Shown here in pieces: positions 15,509-16,407 of a stretch of 16,407 nt of DNA. The position numbers and the translations under genes are program-made. The first letter of the stretch is position 1, and each line of letters begins with the position of its first letter. A model generated the notes under the pieces. That model was given only the letters and a program-made list of their open reading frames with translations. It ran no database searches and was not told where the DNA came from. The stretch is from an uncultured Paraglaciecola sp. (GTDB taxonomy: Bacteria; Pseudomonadota; Gammaproteobacteria; Enterobacterales; Alteromonadaceae): positions 1 through 16,407 of the forward strand of contig CAJQKX010000074.1 of the NCBI GenBank assembly GCA_905479025.1. Direction: 5' to 3'.

Positions 15509-16347
15509 TGAAATAAACCTTGATGCTTTTCGAAGGCTACGGTTTTGTTTTCAAGCGCTACAAACTCATCATAACGATAAGTAGGCCCTTGTTTGCATGC
15601 ATAACTATTGGCCACATAGCAATGACCACATAGCCCTACCCCACAGCGCATTCGCCGTTCAATTGACATCCAAATATCTGACGCTTTTAAGCCTAGGTCT
15701 AGACAGGATTTAGCAACCGCCATCATCATCGCTTCCGGCCCACAGGTAAGCACAATGTCTGGATGTCTATCATTTTTGTTTAATAGATGGGATAAGTATT
15801 GTGTTGGTAAACCAGAACGGCCGCTCACCCCACCTACTTCCAGCGTTTCAAACAGATTGATGCTGGAGGACCAACGTGCTCTTTCTTTTTTGAGTACCTG
15901 TGACGCGATGTCGAAAGAAGCATATAACAATGTGACTGAGTTTGAAGAACCACCTTTAATCAAATAGTCAATGGTGGATGCTACGGGGGCTAACCCACAA
16001 CCACCTGCAACAATTAATACTTCTTTATGCATTACAAGCCCTACTGGCCATCCCCTACCAAATGGACCGTTATATCCAAGTACATCTCCCTTTCCTAAGG
16101 AAAATACCTTTTTGGTTAAATGTCCAACATTTCTGATGAGGGCTTTAAAGCGACCTGTTTTGTCAGGAATAGATGTGTAAGTAAAAGGGGCAAGACCTGC
16201 ACCAGGTACGGTTAACATAAAGAATTGGCCAATACTAATCGGTTCGTCATGCACAAAACCCTTTGGTTCAAAGGTAAAGTGCCTTGCATGAGTACCATCA
16301 TCGTACACATCAATGATACGGATTGTTTGAGGTGTTAGTTGCAACAT
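15499..16347 (-). CDS. FAD/NAD(P)-binding [2Fe-2S] oxidoreductase, hydrogenase-gamma/AsrB type
   Basis: A 282-residue ferredoxin-reductase-fold protein resembling the gamma subunit of soluble group 3b NiFe hydrogenases and sulfite reductase subunit B (AsrB). The N-terminal half is the FAD domain (APFTYTSIPDKTG, then NGPFGRGWP). The middle is the NAD(P) domain with LIVAGGCGLAPV and LTCGPEAMMMAV. The C-terminus has four Cys at 235, 240, 243 and 251 (RCGVGLCGHC...C), ligands of a [2Fe-2S] cluster, then GPTYRYDEF typical of the family. It passes electrons between NAD(P)H and an iron-sulfur partner. In known operons the hydrogenase small and large subunits, or AsrC, follow this gene; none does here, as the gene ends in a hairpin and non-coding DNA. 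Partners may be upstream, beyond the window. AAGGA lies 10 nt before the ATG. Confidence 0.88.
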   Translation of the reverse strand: MLQLTPQTIRIIDVYDDGTHARHFTFEPKGFVHDEPISIGQFFMLTVPGAGLAPFTYTSIPDKTGRFKALIRNVGHLTKKVFSLGKGDVLGYNGPFGRGWPVGLVMHKEVLIVAGGCGLAPVASTIDYLIKGGSSNSVTLLYASFDIASQVLKKERARWSSSINLFETLEVGGVSGRSGLPTQYLSHLLNKNDRHPDIVLTCGPEAMMMAVAKSCLDLGLKASDIWMSIERRMRCGVGLCGHCYVANSYACKQGPTYRYDEFVALENKTVAFEKHQGLFQYC

Positions 16348-16363
16348 TGCTGATCTATCCTTT

Positions 16364-16407
16364 TCATAACCGAATGCACTCCAATGCTGCCCGGGCAGGT
16401 TTGTTCG
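16364..16407 (-). CDS. Possible C-terminal tail of an upstream gene
   Basis: One minus-strand frame is open from the window edge and reads NKPARAALECIRL before TGA at 16364-16366. That stop lies directly in front of the AAAAGGA ribosome site of the oxidoreductase, the usual layout of consecutive operon genes. In the hydrogenase-beta/AsrA arrangement the upstream gene would encode a 4Fe-4S protein, but 13 residues are too few to identify it. A second frame is also open in this stretch and ends inside the oxidoreductase start, so the assignment is tentative. Confidence 0.3.
   Translation of the reverse strand, partial: NKPARAALECIRL

Overview
The window looks like chromosomal DNA of a gammaproteobacterium, most like a marine Alteromonadales (Paraglaciecola/Alteromonas type). 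This is inferred from the fairly low G+C (about 40% by eye), the protein families and the Fnr-type promoters; no rRNA or other taxonomic marker is present. Nearly all recognisable genes lie on the minus strand.

From the right end, in the direction of transcription: a possible gene tail (16364-16407) is followed by a FAD/NAD/[2Fe-2S] oxidoreductase of the hydrogenase-gamma/AsrB type (15499-16347), which ends in a hairpin. Then comes about 2.4 kb of poorly coding, AT-rich DNA (13075-15489). It holds a 45-residue membrane peptide gene with a good ribosome site (15157-15294, plus strand), an unrecognised plus-strand ORF without an ATG (14368-14787), a doubtful 86-codon ORF (13786-14046) and several small hairpins. 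A single-domain rhodanese gene (12709-13074) follows.

The core is two consecutive minus-strand operons. Operon A (12308 to 7015) encodes an AcsA-type acyl-CoA synthetase, the E1 alpha and E1 beta subunits of a pyruvate/acetoin-dehydrogenase-like enzyme, its lipoyl E2 acyltransferase, and a stand-alone acyl carrier protein. The last four genes are tightly coupled (4-, 1- and 4-nt overlaps). Operon B (6416 to beyond base 1) encodes a DUF1302 outer-membrane protein, a DUF1329 periplasmic LolB-like protein, a YCF48-like beta-propeller and an MMPL/RND permease cut by the window edge. Together these form a set that could span the envelope and move a hydrophobic substrate.

The main observation is that both operons have an Fnr-type box upstream (TTGATCTGTATCAA at 12361-12374, perfect; TTGACAGAGATCAA at 6488-6501, one mismatch). 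Each box lies exactly 21 nt before a matching -10 element (TAGGCTAA and TACGCTAA on the minus strand). This is the geometry of class II Fnr activation. I infer one oxygen-responsive regulon: operon A makes an activated acyl unit, perhaps handed to the dedicated ACP instead of CoA, and operon B transports a derived product or related lipid. The biochemical product is unknown.
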